Positions 41,348 through 50,627 of a stretch of 64,000 nucleotides of DNA are shown here, one piece after another. The stretch spans positions 62,001-126,000 of the forward strand of contig CADBBH010000007.1 in NCBI GenBank assembly GCA_902792905.1, read 5' to 3'. A program made the position numbers and the translations under genes. The stretch comes from Oscillospiraceae bacterium (GTDB lineage: Bacteria; Bacillota; Clostridia; Oscillospirales; Acutalibacteraceae). Numbering within the stretch: position 1 is the stretch's first letter; each line of letters starts with the position of its first letter. The notes under the pieces are model-generated. The model did no database searches, was not told the origin of the DNA, and saw only the letters and a program-made list of their open reading frames with translations.

Positions 41348-43585
41348 TCAGTTGACCCGCAGGAATCCGCCCGCTTCGACCACAACGCCGCGCACGGTCG
41401 CATCCCTGTCGGTATAATTTACGTAAATCATGGCTCCGTTATCATATTCGGTGCAGAACACGCCGTCCGAAACCCTGTAGTGGTCGGTCATTCGCGCATC
41501 GCGCAGATCGTAGAGGCAGGCATTTGCCTCGGCATAGAAATCCGCCGCCGAATTGATTGTATTGTCATAATAGAATATGTCGCTCTCGCCGTCTCCGCTT
41601 ATCGCCTTGTAATTCCATCTGTAATGCGGGCAGGCGCCGTATTCGATATATCTCAGAAGCGTTTCGTCCGAATTCGAGCTCTCGTTTATGGCGAAGCCCG
41701 AGTAATCGGCTATACCGTGAAGAATCAGCTGAAGGAACGGAACGGGAGTATAAGCTCCGCTCTTTGAAACGCCTGTGGAGAGAGGCAAATCGACTATCGA
41801 GCCGATATTCTTGAGCATATAGAAATTGCCGCCGACAGTCATTATTTCATTGCCGGTTGACAGCGGAGAAACCGTGCCCGCGACGGTTTTTGCCGCCTGC
41901 TGGCGGAGCATGCCGTCCTGCGAGAAATCGGAATAGAGGACAGTTCCGGCGTCATTCAGGCACACGCCCGTGTAATTGCCCTCGCTCGACCTTGAAAGAA
42001 CCGCCGCGACGGCCTTCCTGAGCGCCGATACCCTTCTCAGACTGCGCACGGCGGGGCTGACTCCCATTGCCGAAACGACGGAATTTGAGGGGGTGTATCC
42101 GGTCTCTTCACCCGAGATGCTGTAAGCGTTTCTGCCTCTGAAACCCTTCGCGGATGAAAGAATATCGATATCTATGAAGAGCTTCATATTCTGATTTGAG
42201 ATATATTCGCTCAGCGAGGCGAGGCCGCGTTTGCCTCCGAGTCTCGCCGAAAAGCGCGAGGTGGTGATATCCGTCTGGTCGCTGCCGCCGGTCTTTGCCG
42301 CAGTGTATCTGACGTTCACATTGTCTATGCCCTTGTTTTTCATGCGCACGAGCATATCCTGCGCCTGATCGAAGTCGGTCAGCACGCTCTGATATTCAAG
42401 CGAACCGACGGATTTTTTGCCTGTTCCCGTCAGGGTCAGGAAAAACGGCAGACTGTCCGCCTCCTCCGGCGCACGGGATGAGAGCACGCCGTCTCTTATG
42501 AGCTGCTCCCTTATTGCCGATGCCATTCCCGAATAGGTGGCGTTTTTGCCGGACAGGAATCTGTAGCAGATATCTATGCTGTCAACGCTCTGTGCTTTTG
42601 AAATGCAGAGCGTATTGTCCTTATATGATGACGGGGTGATGCCGAACGAGGAATAAACCCGGTTGAAACCGGTCTGACCCGTCGCTTTTTCGGCGTTTAT
42701 TACCGCCGCCGCGTCGCCGTTTTCAATCAGCGCGGCAAAGGCGGAATCGCCGGTCTTTATGCCGAACGAGGGGATTGATGCGGTGCCCGAATAATCAGCC
42801 GGGCAGGATGGGTCCGCGCCGTAAACCGCGAAAGAGAGAGATTCGAACGATTCGTCAAATACCGATGTGCTTATAACAGCTCCGCAGCCGTCGGGAACGA
42901 AGAGAAAATTGCCCTTCTCCGTCGTGTTGTAAGCGCCGAAATAATTGAGCGGCTCAATGCTTTCGATGAAGGCATCGGGATTGCCCGTCAGATTATTCCA
43001 TCTGACATTGACATTCATACTGCCGTCCTTGAGGCGGACCGACATTTCAATGCGGAAGCCGATATCCGAATGATTGAAAACCTTCTTTGAAGCCGTGTCG
43101 GGTGACGGAAATATATCGTAGGTGAATATGCAGCCGTCCTTCTCCTGCTTGACCGACGATTTGCCGTAGGCGACCGAGTTATCCTGACTGTTGAGCAGAT
43201 ATATATCGGTGCCTGCAATAACCCTGAGACTGACCATTCCCGAATTTATCGCGGGCAGAACGCCGCCTTCGGGCCTCGGCGGAAGGGCGGTGCAGAGAGT
43301 GCCGGCGGAAGAATCGTATATTCCGAAAGAATCTGTTCTCTCATCGAGGCGCAGGTCAATGAATCCCGATGAAATACCCGTATTCGCATATTCGCTTTCA
43401 TCGGATGAAAAGTGAAGGGAGGCGTCGCTTGACGGCTTGCTGATGGTGTTACGCGAGGAAACTCCGTTTATGACCGTCACTCCGGAGCCGGCTCTGCCGC
43501 AGGATGTCAGAAGCAAACAGAGCAGAACCGCCGTCAAGGCAGCCGATACAATCCGCTTTTTAATTGTTTTCGGAGTTATTCTCAT
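41348..43585 (-). CDS. Large surface lipoprotein (DUF5696-like)
   Basis: This 745-residue protein has a lipoprotein signal peptide with LTSC near residue 29. The N-terminal half is a beta-sandwich-like region (DRTDSFGIYDSSAGTLC, FNHSDIGFRIEMSVRL, GNFLFVPDGCGAVI); the C-terminal half has barrel-like segments (MKLFIDIDILSS, YTGVCLNDAGTVLYSDF). The layout resembles DUF5696 proteins of Clostridia, which look like glycoside hydrolases; that match is from memory. It follows the two-component genes, overlapping the kinase by 26 bases, so it may be under the same control. The start at 43585 gives a proper signal peptide; GGAAG lies 12 bases upstream. Confidence 0.72.
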   Translation of the reverse strand: MRITPKTIKKRIVSAALTAVLLCLLLTSCGRAGSGVTVINGVSSRNTISKPSSDASLHFSSDESEYANTGISSGFIDLRLDERTDSFGIYDSSAGTLCTALPPRPEGGVLPAINSGMVSLRVIAGTDIYLLNSQDNSVAYGKSSVKQEKDGCIFTYDIFPSPDTASKKVFNHSDIGFRIEMSVRLKDGSMNVNVRWNNLTGNPDAFIESIEPLNYFGAYNTTEKGNFLFVPDGCGAVISTSVFDESFESLSFAVYGADPSCPADYSGTASIPSFGIKTGDSAFAALIENGDAAAVINAEKATGQTGFNRVYSSFGITPSSYKDNTLCISKAQSVDSIDICYRFLSGKNATYSGMASAIREQLIRDGVLSSRAPEEADSLPFFLTLTGTGKKSVGSLEYQSVLTDFDQAQDMLVRMKNKGIDNVNVRYTAAKTGGSDQTDITTSRFSARLGGKRGLASLSEYISNQNMKLFIDIDILSSAKGFRGRNAYSISGEETGYTPSNSVVSAMGVSPAVRSLRRVSALRKAVAAVLSRSSEGNYTGVCLNDAGTVLYSDFSQDGMLRQQAAKTVAGTVSPLSTGNEIMTVGGNFYMLKNIGSIVDLPLSTGVSKSGAYTPVPFLQLILHGIADYSGFAINESSNSDETLLRYIEYGACPHYRWNYKAISGDGESDIFYYDNTINSAADFYAEANACLYDLRDARMTDHYRVSDGVFCTEYDNGAMIYVNYTDRDATVRGVVVEAGGFLRVN

Positions 43586-45092
43586 AGTATTCGGGACCTT
43601 CCGGAACTTCAAAATAGAATTCGACTCCGCCCCCGACGTTTTCAACGCCGTATCTGCAGCGGTGGTTAGTCATAATGCTCTTTACTATGGACAGCCCGAG
43701 GCCGAAACGGTTGGCGTTCCTGTTATGCGCCTTGTCGGCCCGATAGAAGCTGTCCCAGATTTCGGCTATATCCTCCGCGGCGATATGCTCGCCGGTATTG
43801 ATAACCGAAACGCGTACGCAGCCGTTCTTCATTTTACGGCTGACAATCGAAATGCGCTTTTCTCCCGAGCAGTGGGAGATGGCGTTGGTAATATAGTTCT
43901 TGAGTACGATATCAATCTTTTCGCCCATCGCGTAGCACTCGAGCGAAGCGGGCACGCGGTTTTCGACCTCGATGCCGTTTTCTTCAATCTCAAGGGCAAG
44001 GTGACCGAGAAGAATTCTTATGTTTTCACCCAGACCGAAGAAATCGGGGGTGAAGGGCTGGGACTTGCTCTCGAGCTTTGAGAGCTCGAGCAGCTCAAGA
44101 ACGAGTTCGTTCATCTTGCGGCTCTCATCCATGATAATCGAGCAGTATTCGCCGATAATCGCGGGATCGCTGCTGATGCCCTCCTTAAGCCCCTCCGCAT
44201 AACCCGAAATGATGGCAATCGGAGTTTTGAGCTCGTGGGAGACGTTGCTGATAAAGGACTTGCGCGCGTTGTCGAGCGCGAGGCGCAGCTCAATATCCTT
44301 TTCAAGCTGTTTATTCTTGTCGTTGAGGTCGTCAAGCGTTGTGTCGAGCTTGTCGGAGAGAGTGTTTATGCTCCTGCCGAGCTCGCCGATTTCATCCCTG
44401 CCGTAGTCATTGCACTTGCGGTCGAAATTCAGCGCCGCCATATCCTTGGTGACGTTATTCATCTCCTCGACGGGCTTGACGAATCGTGAAATTATGATAT
44501 AGAAAATGATTCCGAGCACGGTGATGACGAGAATCGATATCACCGAATAAACCGAGCCCGCAACCCTGACCACGTTTTCGATATCCGCAACCGGATAGAA
44601 GACATAGACCGTATCGCCGGTTGAGATGCTGTCGTGATAAATGAAATAATCGGCGTTGGTCGCGTTCTTTTTCTTGATTTCAAAGTTTTTATATTTGAAT
44701 TTTCTGTCGCCGTATCTCGCGGATACGGTCATATCGGAATACTGCGGGTCCATCGAGCCGGGCGTCGGAAAATGCTCAATGCCTATAGCCGAGCCGCCGC
44801 CGCTGCTCTTATACTGCAGGAAGCCGCTGCCGTCAACTAACTCAAATTCCGTTCCGTAATTCTGCGAGATGGCGTAAAGGTCAAAGTAATATGTGCCCGA
44901 ATCGGGAACGAGGTTATCAATCTTCTGCGCGACTTCGGAGAGTCTGCCGTAGGTGCTGCGTGTGAATACGCTGAAAAGGAGCGGTTCGGAAACGAGCATG
45001 ATAACCGCAAAAAACACCATCAGCACGAGCAGGATTGCGGCAAAAAGCTTGACCCTTATTTTTGAACCGAGATAAGAGAAAAGCTTTTTCAT
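43560..45092 (-). CDS. Membrane sensor histidine kinase
   Basis: The 510-residue protein has a first membrane helix (about 15-35), an outer sensor domain (about 36-165), a second helix (about 175-200), a HAMP linker (RFVKPVEEMNNVTKDMA), a HisKA domain with phosphorylated His286 in NVSHELKTPIAI, and a HATPase domain with N box LKNYITNAISH and G boxes in FGLGLSIVKSIM. It signals to the response regulator encoded just upstream; the ATG overlaps that gene's stop by 4 bases. The stimulus is unknown; the neighbouring lipoprotein could be a target or a co-sensor. Confidence 0.94.
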   Translation of the reverse strand: MKKLFSYLGSKIRVKLFAAILLVLMVFFAVIMLVSEPLLFSVFTRSTYGRLSEVAQKIDNLVPDSGTYYFDLYAISQNYGTEFELVDGSGFLQYKSSGGGSAIGIEHFPTPGSMDPQYSDMTVSARYGDRKFKYKNFEIKKKNATNADYFIYHDSISTGDTVYVFYPVADIENVVRVAGSVYSVISILVITVLGIIFYIIISRFVKPVEEMNNVTKDMAALNFDRKCNDYGRDEIGELGRSINTLSDKLDTTLDDLNDKNKQLEKDIELRLALDNARKSFISNVSHELKTPIAIISGYAEGLKEGISSDPAIIGEYCSIIMDESRKMNELVLELLELSKLESKSQPFTPDFFGLGENIRILLGHLALEIEENGIEVENRVPASLECYAMGEKIDIVLKNYITNAISHCSGEKRISIVSRKMKNGCVRVSVINTGEHIAAEDIAEIWDSFYRADKAHNRNANRFGLGLSIVKSIMTNHRCRYGVENVGGGVEFYFEVPEGPEYYENNSENN

Positions 45093-45778
45093 TCTCCGTT
45101 CACCTCAATCTTGTAGCCGACGCCGAAAACGGTCTTTATATGCTTATCGCCCCAGTCGCCGAGCTTGGTCCTCAGACGCGCGAGGTGGGAATCGACGGTC
45201 CTGCTGTCGCCGTAGAAATCGACTCCCCATATTTCATCGAGCAGAGCTTCTCTTGAAAAGGTTCTGCCGGGATTTGAGGCGAGCTTTTCGAGCAGGCTGA
45301 ATTCCTTGATTTTGAGATCCAGCACCGCGCCGTCGAGACTGACCTCGTGGGCGGGTATGTTTATTCTCAGCCCGTCAATCGAGATGATGTCGGAGGATGT
45401 TTCCTCCCTGACGGCGCCCGATCTTTTGAGAAGGGCTTCCACCCTCTTTATGAAAACGGGCATGCTGAACGGCTTCGTGATGAAATCATCCGCGCCGCTC
45501 TCAAATGAGACGAGCTCATCGAATTCCTGACTTCTCGCGGTGAGCACTATAATCGGCACGGAGCTTGTCTCCCTGATGGTCTTGCAGACCTCCCAGCCGT
45601 CAACCTCGGGCATCATTATATCGCAGACAACGAGGTCGATGCCCTTGTTCGCCGCAAAGGCGTCAATGGCCTGCCTGCCGTCCGCCGCTTCTATGGTTTC
45701 GTGACCCGAATTTTTGAGGAAATCGCATACCAGACGCCTCATTCTCGGCTCATCCTCAGCCACAAGTATTCTGCTCAT
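45089..45778 (-). CDS. OmpR-family response regulator
   Basis: The 229-residue protein has a receiver domain (1-120) with the acidic pair EDE at 8-10, phospho-acceptor Asp53 in VVCDIMMPEVDGW, a Thr in LTARS and a Lys in TKPFSMPVFIKRV, then a winged helix DNA-binding domain (about 130-229) with SREALLDEIWGVDFYGDSRTVDSHLARLRTKLG. It is the first gene of the run that continues to fucI. The ATG at 45778 follows GGCGGTGAG. A 7-bp hairpin lies in its leader at 45822-45839. Confidence 0.94.
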   Translation of the reverse strand: MSRILVAEDEPRMRRLVCDFLKNSGHETIEAADGRQAIDAFAANKGIDLVVCDIMMPEVDGWEVCKTIRETSSVPIIVLTARSQEFDELVSFESGADDFITKPFSMPVFIKRVEALLKRSGAVREETSSDIISIDGLRINIPAHEVSLDGAVLDLKIKEFSLLEKLASNPGRTFSREALLDEIWGVDFYGDSRTVDSHLARLRTKLGDWGDKHIKTVFGVGYKIEVNGE

Positions 45779-45821
45779 AATCTCACCGCCCGGAGTTGAA
45801 TTTGACTGATCTGACTTAAAG

Positions 45822-45839
45822 GAGCGCATAAGTGCGCTC
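45822..45839 (-). other. Leader hairpin upstream of the response regulator
   Basis: GAGCGCA (45822-45828) and TGCGCTC (45833-45839) form a perfect 7-bp stem with a TAAG loop, 44 bases before the ATG. No T-run follows on the minus strand. It may be an operator or mRNA element. Confidence 0.45.
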
Positions 45840-45913
45840 TTATCCATATTATCCGTAATATTGTATCACAAGCCCTTTTTATAATCAAGTAAAATGTATT
45901 AAAAAATAAAAAC

Positions 45914-45942
45914 TTGAAAAAATAATTATTTTATAGTATAAT
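45914..45942 (+). promoter_or_regulatory. Promoter of the desulfurase-thiI-cinA-sortase run
   Basis: TTGAAA (45914-45919) and TATAAT (45937-45942) are 17 bases apart. The leader between it and the ATG contains nested inverted repeats, CGCCC/GGGCG (45955-45959 and 45990-45994) around GGGTTATTACCC. Confidence 0.82.
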
Positions 45943-46015
45943 ACACCATATATACGCCCAAACGGGTTATTACCCCTGAAGAAAAATACGGGCGCATTTT
46001 ATGAAAGGAGAGAGT

Positions 46016-47155
46016 ATGGAAAACCGCGGATATTTTGATAACAGCGCCACCACAAAACCGTGCAGGGAAGCTGCCGAAGCGGTTATGAACGCAGTCGAAA
46101 ACGGCTGGGGAAATCCATCGTCTCTCCACTTTATCGGAAGCGAAGCCGAGAGTATTCTCGAGGATGCAAGGGCAAGCGTCGCCGGCGCCCTCTCCTGCAA
46201 AAAAGAGGAGATATATTTCACCTCGGGCGGAACCGAGAGCAACAACCTCGCGGTTTTCGGAGCGGCTCATAAGATGAGGCGTCTCGGCAGAAGAATAGTC
46301 TCAACGGCAATCGAGCATCCGAGCGTTGACTCCGCTCTCGACGCGCTCGCGGCCGAGGGATTTGAAATTATAAAAATCAAAACCGACAGATTCGGCAGGG
46401 TTGACGAAAAGGATATCTTCGAAGCGGTGAATTCCGATACGATTCTCGTTACAATGATGCTCGTCAACAATGAGCTCGGCTCGGTTCTGCCTGTCCGCAG
46501 TATCAGAAAAGCGGTCGCGAGAGCGAAAGCCCCCGCCCTCATCCACTGCGACGCCGTGCAGGCATTCGGCAAAATTCCCGTAAAACCCGCATCACTCGGC
46601 ACCGATCTGCTGACGGTCAGCTCCCATAAGATTCACGGACCCAAGGGAGCGGGTGCGCTCTATATCAAAAGCGGCGTTAAGATTCAGCCCCGCGCTTTCG
46701 GCGGAGAGCAGGAAATGAGGATAAGGCCCGGCACGCAGGCGATGCCCGCAATCGCCGGCTTCGGAGCCGCGGCAAAGGCAATCCCCGATTATAAGCAGAG
46801 TCTTGAAAAAGCCGAGAGCTTAAGAGCGTATATGCTCGGCAAATTCGAAGAGGCGGGCGGCATAGTCATAAACTCCGCGCCGGACGCTCTTCCCTATGTC
46901 ACCAACATCTCGGTTCCCGGAATCAAATCAGAACCGATGCTGAATTTCCTCTCGTCAAAAGGAATCTGCGTTTCGAGCGGGTCTGCCTGCTCAAAGGGCA
47001 AAAAGAGCAGGGTGCTCTCCGCAGCCGGCCTTGAGCCCGAAGCGATTGAAAGCGCTCTGCGAATCAGCTTTTCAAGATTCACGACAGAGAGCGAAATTGA
47101 TTACCTCGCCGAAATGATAAAACTCGGTCAGAGCGAAATAAGAAAAATCCGCTGA
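46016..47155 (+). CDS. Cysteine desulfurase (NifS/NifZ-like)
   Basis: The 379-residue PLP enzyme takes sulfur from cysteine. Visible motifs are YFDNSATTKP at the start, SGGTESNN, IEHPSV, the PLP lysine Lys205 in SSHKIHGPKG and the active cysteine Cys325 in SSGSACSKGK. Directly upstream of thiI and with ThiI lacking a rhodanese domain, it matches the NifZ-ThiI pair of Bacillus, where the desulfurase feeds sulfur to tRNA 4-thiouridine synthesis. The ATG at 46016 follows AAAGGAGAG; an ATG at 46001 lies before that ribosome site. Confidence 0.93.
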   Translation: MENRGYFDNSATTKPCREAAEAVMNAVENGWGNPSSLHFIGSEAESILEDARASVAGALSCKKEEIYFTSGGTESNNLAVFGAAHKMRRLGRRIVSTAIEHPSVDSALDALAAEGFEIIKIKTDRFGRVDEKDIFEAVNSDTILVTMMLVNNELGSVLPVRSIRKAVARAKAPALIHCDAVQAFGKIPVKPASLGTDLLTVSSHKIHGPKGAGALYIKSGVKIQPRAFGGEQEMRIRPGTQAMPAIAGFGAAAKAIPDYKQSLEKAESLRAYMLGKFEEAGGIVINSAPDALPYVTNISVPGIKSEPMLNFLSSKGICVSSGSACSKGKKSRVLSAAGLEPEAIESALRISFSRFTTESEIDYLAEMIKLGQSEIRKIR

Positions 47156-47167
47156 TAAGGAACAGAT

Positions 47168-48343
47168 ATGAAAGAAGTAATTCTTATAAAAAACGGCGAG
47201 CTTGCCCTCAAAGGCCTCAACCGCAGAACCTTCGAGGATATGCTCATTAAAAATATGAGACTGCGCCTCAAATCCCTCGGTCAGTTCAATTTCGAGGTTC
47301 AGCAGTCAACAATAATGGCAGAGCCCCTCGATGAGAATATCGATCTCGATGAGGCGGCGGAGAGAATCGGCAGGGTATTCGGCATAGCCGCATATTCGAG
47401 AGCCATCGCCTGCGAAAAGGATTTTCAGACCATCCTGAAAAGCGCGGCGGATTATCTCGAGGAGGATCTTGAAGCCGCGTCCACATTCAAGGTCGAGGCA
47501 AAGAGGTCGGATAAGAAATTCCCGCTGACATCCCCCGAAATCTGCAGGGAGGCGGGCGGCTATCTGCTCGGTAAATTCCCGCATCTCGAAGTTGACGTTC
47601 ACAATCCCGATATTACGGTCAATATAGAAATCAGAGACACCAGCGCATTCGTCCACGGCAGACAGATAAAGGGCGCGGGCGGTATGCCGACCGGCTCGGC
47701 GGGCAAGGCGTGCCTGCTCATTTCGGGCGGTATCGACAGCCCCGTCGCCGGCTATATGATGGCAAAGCGCGGCCTCTCGCTCACTGCGGTTCACTTTGCC
47801 TCCCCGCCCTACACCAGCGAAAAGGCGGAGCAGAAGGTGCATAAGCTCCTTGAAAAAGTCTCGATGTTCTCGGGCAGAATAGGTCTCTGGGTGGTTCATT
47901 TCACCGAGATTCAGGAGAGCATCAAAGATAACTGCCCCGAGGAAATCTTCACGGTCATTATGCGCAGAATGATGATGCGCGTGGCGCAGATTATCGCGCG
48001 GCGCGAGAATGCCGGCGCACTGATTACCGGCGAGAGCGTAGGTCAGGTCGCGAGCCAGACGATGCCCGCAATCGCCTGCACCGACGCGGTGTGTGAAATC
48101 CCCGTATTCAGGCCGCTCATCGGCATGGATAAGGATGAAGTGATAGCCATCGCGAGAAATAAGACAGACACATTTGACCTTTCGGTCCTGCCCTATGAGG
48201 ACTGCTGCACGGTATTCACCCCGAAGCATCCGCGCACCAGACCAACAATCGAATACGTCGAGAAGGCGGAAGAGGCGTTTGACTGGAGACCGATGGTCGA
48301 GACGGCGGCTGAAACAGCCCGCCTCGTAGTGATAGGATACTGA
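47168..48343 (+). CDS. thiI: tRNA 4-thiouridine synthetase ThiI (no rhodanese domain)
   Basis: This 391-residue protein has an N-terminal ferredoxin-like and THUMP region (about 1-165) and a PP-loop ATP pyrophosphatase domain with SGGIDSPVAGYM near 186-197. It adenylates U8 of tRNA and exchanges oxygen for sulfur. The C-terminal rhodanese domain found in E. coli is absent, as in Bacillus, which fits the desulfurase gene located 12 bases upstream. The C-terminal EDCCTVFTPKHPRTRP is characteristic of the family. AAGGAA precedes the ATG. Confidence 0.95.
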   Translation: MKEVILIKNGELALKGLNRRTFEDMLIKNMRLRLKSLGQFNFEVQQSTIMAEPLDENIDLDEAAERIGRVFGIAAYSRAIACEKDFQTILKSAADYLEEDLEAASTFKVEAKRSDKKFPLTSPEICREAGGYLLGKFPHLEVDVHNPDITVNIEIRDTSAFVHGRQIKGAGGMPTGSAGKACLLISGGIDSPVAGYMMAKRGLSLTAVHFASPPYTSEKAEQKVHKLLEKVSMFSGRIGLWVVHFTEIQESIKDNCPEEIFTVIMRRMMMRVAQIIARRENAGALITGESVGQVASQTMPAIACTDAVCEIPVFRPLIGMDKDEVIAIARNKTDTFDLSVLPYEDCCTVFTPKHPRTRPTIEYVEKAEEAFDWRPMVETAAETARLVVIGY

Positions 48344-48345
48344 TT

Positions 48346-49587
48346 ATGGCAGTTTGTGAAATCCTTTCGGTAGGCACCGAAATTCTTCTCGGAGACATAC
48401 TCAATACAAATTCGCAGTATCTCTCCCGCGCGCTCGCGGATATGGGAATATCCGTGCTGCGCCATACCACGGTCGGCGACAATCACGCCCGCCTTGCCGA
48501 AGCGGTAAGGACCGCGCTCGGCAGAAGCGATATCGTCATTTCAACCGGCGGCCTCGGACCGACTCCCGACGATATCACCGCGGAGGTCTGCTGCCGCGAA
48601 TTCGGCTTTGAGCTTGAATTCAACGCGCAGGTCGCCGAAAAAATCAAGAGTTATTTTGCTTCAAAAAATATCGATATGCCCGAAAGCAACCTCAAGCAGG
48701 CCTATGTGCCGAAGGGCGGAGATGTTTTTGACAATAAAAACGGCACTGCTCCCGGAATGGGAATGAAAAAAGACGGCAAATGCCTGGTGATTCTGCCCGG
48801 CCCTCCGCACGAAATGCAGGCGCTTTTCGAAGAGAGCATAAAACCGTATCTCGCCGAATACTCGGGTTATACGATAGTTTCTCATGAAATAAGGACTATG
48901 GGTATCGGCGAAAGTTCGCTCGCGGAGCTCTGCTCCGACCTGCTCGAATCGGAGAATCCGACCGTCGCCCCCTATTGCAAAATCGGCGAGGCGCTCCTCA
49001 GAGTAACCGCAAAGGCGCGGACAAGTGAAGAAGCGGAAGCGCTCATCGCTCCCGTTATCGATGAAATCAGATCGCGCGCAGGAGAGTATATCTACGGCAT
49101 CGACTGCAGGAATGTCGAGGACGCGCTTGTTCCCCTGCTTAAAGAAGCGGGGCTCACGATAGCGACGGCGGAGAGCTGCACCGCAGGACTGATAGCAAAG
49201 AGAATCACCGATATTCCCGGAGCGAGTTCGGTTTTTAAGCACGGAATCATCACCTACGCAAACGAAGTCAAGGAGAAGGCGCTCGGCGTCTCTCACGATA
49301 CTCTCGAGAAATACGGAGCGGTCAGCGAAGAGACCGCGAGGGAAATGGCGGCGGGCGTGCGCCGCGTGACCGGAGCCGATATCGGAATTTCGGTAACCGG
49401 TTTTGCGGGCCCCGATGCCGATGAGCAGGGCAAGGAGCCCGGTCTCATCTATGTCGCGCTTGACAGCGAAAGCGCCGCGGTCTGCGAAAAAATCGAAACC
49501 GGCAGAAACGACCGCAATTTCAACCGCACCGTCGCCGCGTCAAGGGCGATGATACTCGCAGTGAAACAATTATTGAGCAATTCCTGA
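48346..49587 (+). CDS. cinA: CinA: MoCF-type domain plus nicotinamide-nucleotide amidase
   Basis: The 413-residue protein has an N-terminal MoaB/MogA-like domain (1-170: EILSVGTEILLGDILNTN, STGGLGPTPDDITAE, LPGPPHEM), a middle linker, and a C-terminal PncC amidase domain (about 255-413) with ESCTAGLIAKRITDIPGASSVF and VTGFAGPD. CinA removes pyrophosphate from ADP-ribose-type compounds and deamidates NMN, helping NAD recycling; it is also linked to competence in some Firmicutes. It starts 2 bases after thiI. An NAD-synthesis enzyme, NadD, is encoded at 15906. Confidence 0.95.
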   Translation: MAVCEILSVGTEILLGDILNTNSQYLSRALADMGISVLRHTTVGDNHARLAEAVRTALGRSDIVISTGGLGPTPDDITAEVCCREFGFELEFNAQVAEKIKSYFASKNIDMPESNLKQAYVPKGGDVFDNKNGTAPGMGMKKDGKCLVILPGPPHEMQALFEESIKPYLAEYSGYTIVSHEIRTMGIGESSLAELCSDLLESENPTVAPYCKIGEALLRVTAKARTSEEAEALIAPVIDEIRSRAGEYIYGIDCRNVEDALVPLLKEAGLTIATAESCTAGLIAKRITDIPGASSVFKHGIITYANEVKEKALGVSHDTLEKYGAVSEETAREMAAGVRRVTGADIGISVTGFAGPDADEQGKEPGLIYVALDSESAAVCEKIETGRNDRNFNRTVAASRAMILAVKQLLSNS

Positions 49588-49602
49588 CCCACGGAGGACA
49601 AA

Positions 49603-50580
49603 ATGAAAAACAACAAATTGTGGATAATACTCAGCTGTGTTTTCGGCCTGGCAGCGGCGGCGTTCATCGCGCTGACCGTAATCAACCTGATGCCGAGAGC
49701 GGAAAAAAAGCCGGCGGCGCCGGTTCAGTATGAACTGAACGAAAATGTGAATCTTCACAAAATCGGCGACTCGCTCACATCCCTTGTTTCAAACAACTTT
49801 AAATCGGCAAAATTCCCCGAGGGAATTCTCGATTCAATGAAGCAGGCGTATTCGGTGAATCCCAATCTGGTCGGCTGGCTCACGATTCCCGGAACGGAAG
49901 TCGATACCGCAGTGCTTCAGTCCGATGACAATGACAAATATCTCAAGCGCGATTTCTATGAAAACTGGACGGGCGAGCTCTCGGGCAGACTTTACGGCAA
50001 TCTTTTCCTCGATTACCGCTGCATCGGAGACGGCGAGCTCTCAAAGAATATGATTATTCACGGGCATACCACCGGCAAATCGGACGGCATCCCGAAGCAG
50101 TCCTTCCGCTCGCTCTATGATTACCGCAAGAAAGAGCATTTCATCAAAAATCCGATTATCAAGTATTCAACCCTGAAATATCAGTATGTCTATAAGATTT
50201 ACGCGGTCTTTTATGATTCGGTGAATCCGAAGGATGACAACGGATACTTCTTCAATTATATCTATCCCGATATGTCCGATAATAATATGAAGGGCTATAT
50301 CGAGCAGGTCGATCAGAGAGCCCTCTATAAAACGGGTGTCGGGCTTGAGCCGACCGATAAAATCATTACGCTCTCAACCTGCATTTATGATCTCGGAAAG
50401 AGCGTCGAAACACGCCTCGTAGTGGTCGGCAGACTGCTCAGGGACGGCGAGAGCGCGGAGATTGATTCCTCGCTCGTCAAGGATAATCCCGATTACCGCA
50501 GGCCCCAGGTCTGGTACACAAGAAACGGCAAAACCAACCCCTATAAAGATTCGGCAAGATGGCAACCCAGCCCGGATTGA
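49603..50580 (+). CDS. Class B sortase, first copy
   Basis: The 325-residue protein has an N-terminal membrane anchor (about 6-30) and a class B sortase domain (about 80-280). The catalytic triad is His155 in IIHGHTT, Cys260 in LSTCIYD and Arg271 in ETRLVVVGRL. The NPNLVGWLTIPGTEVDTAVLQ start is typical of SrtB. A C-terminal tail (RPQVWYTRNGKTNPYKDSARW) recurs in the second sortase. Sortases join surface proteins to the cell wall or to each other; no protein with a clear sorting signal is encoded in the window. GGAGG precedes the ATG. Confidence 0.92.
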   Translation: MKNNKLWIILSCVFGLAAAAFIALTVINLMPRAEKKPAAPVQYELNENVNLHKIGDSLTSLVSNNFKSAKFPEGILDSMKQAYSVNPNLVGWLTIPGTEVDTAVLQSDDNDKYLKRDFYENWTGELSGRLYGNLFLDYRCIGDGELSKNMIIHGHTTGKSDGIPKQSFRSLYDYRKKEHFIKNPIIKYSTLKYQYVYKIYAVFYDSVNPKDDNGYFFNYIYPDMSDNNMKGYIEQVDQRALYKTGVGLEPTDKIITLSTCIYDLGKSVETRLVVVGRLLRDGESAEIDSSLVKDNPDYRRPQVWYTRNGKTNPYKDSARWQPSPD

Positions 50581-50627
50581 TTGCCCGCGCAGTTACCATT
50601 ACCGATTCCGAAAAAAGGAGATAACAT

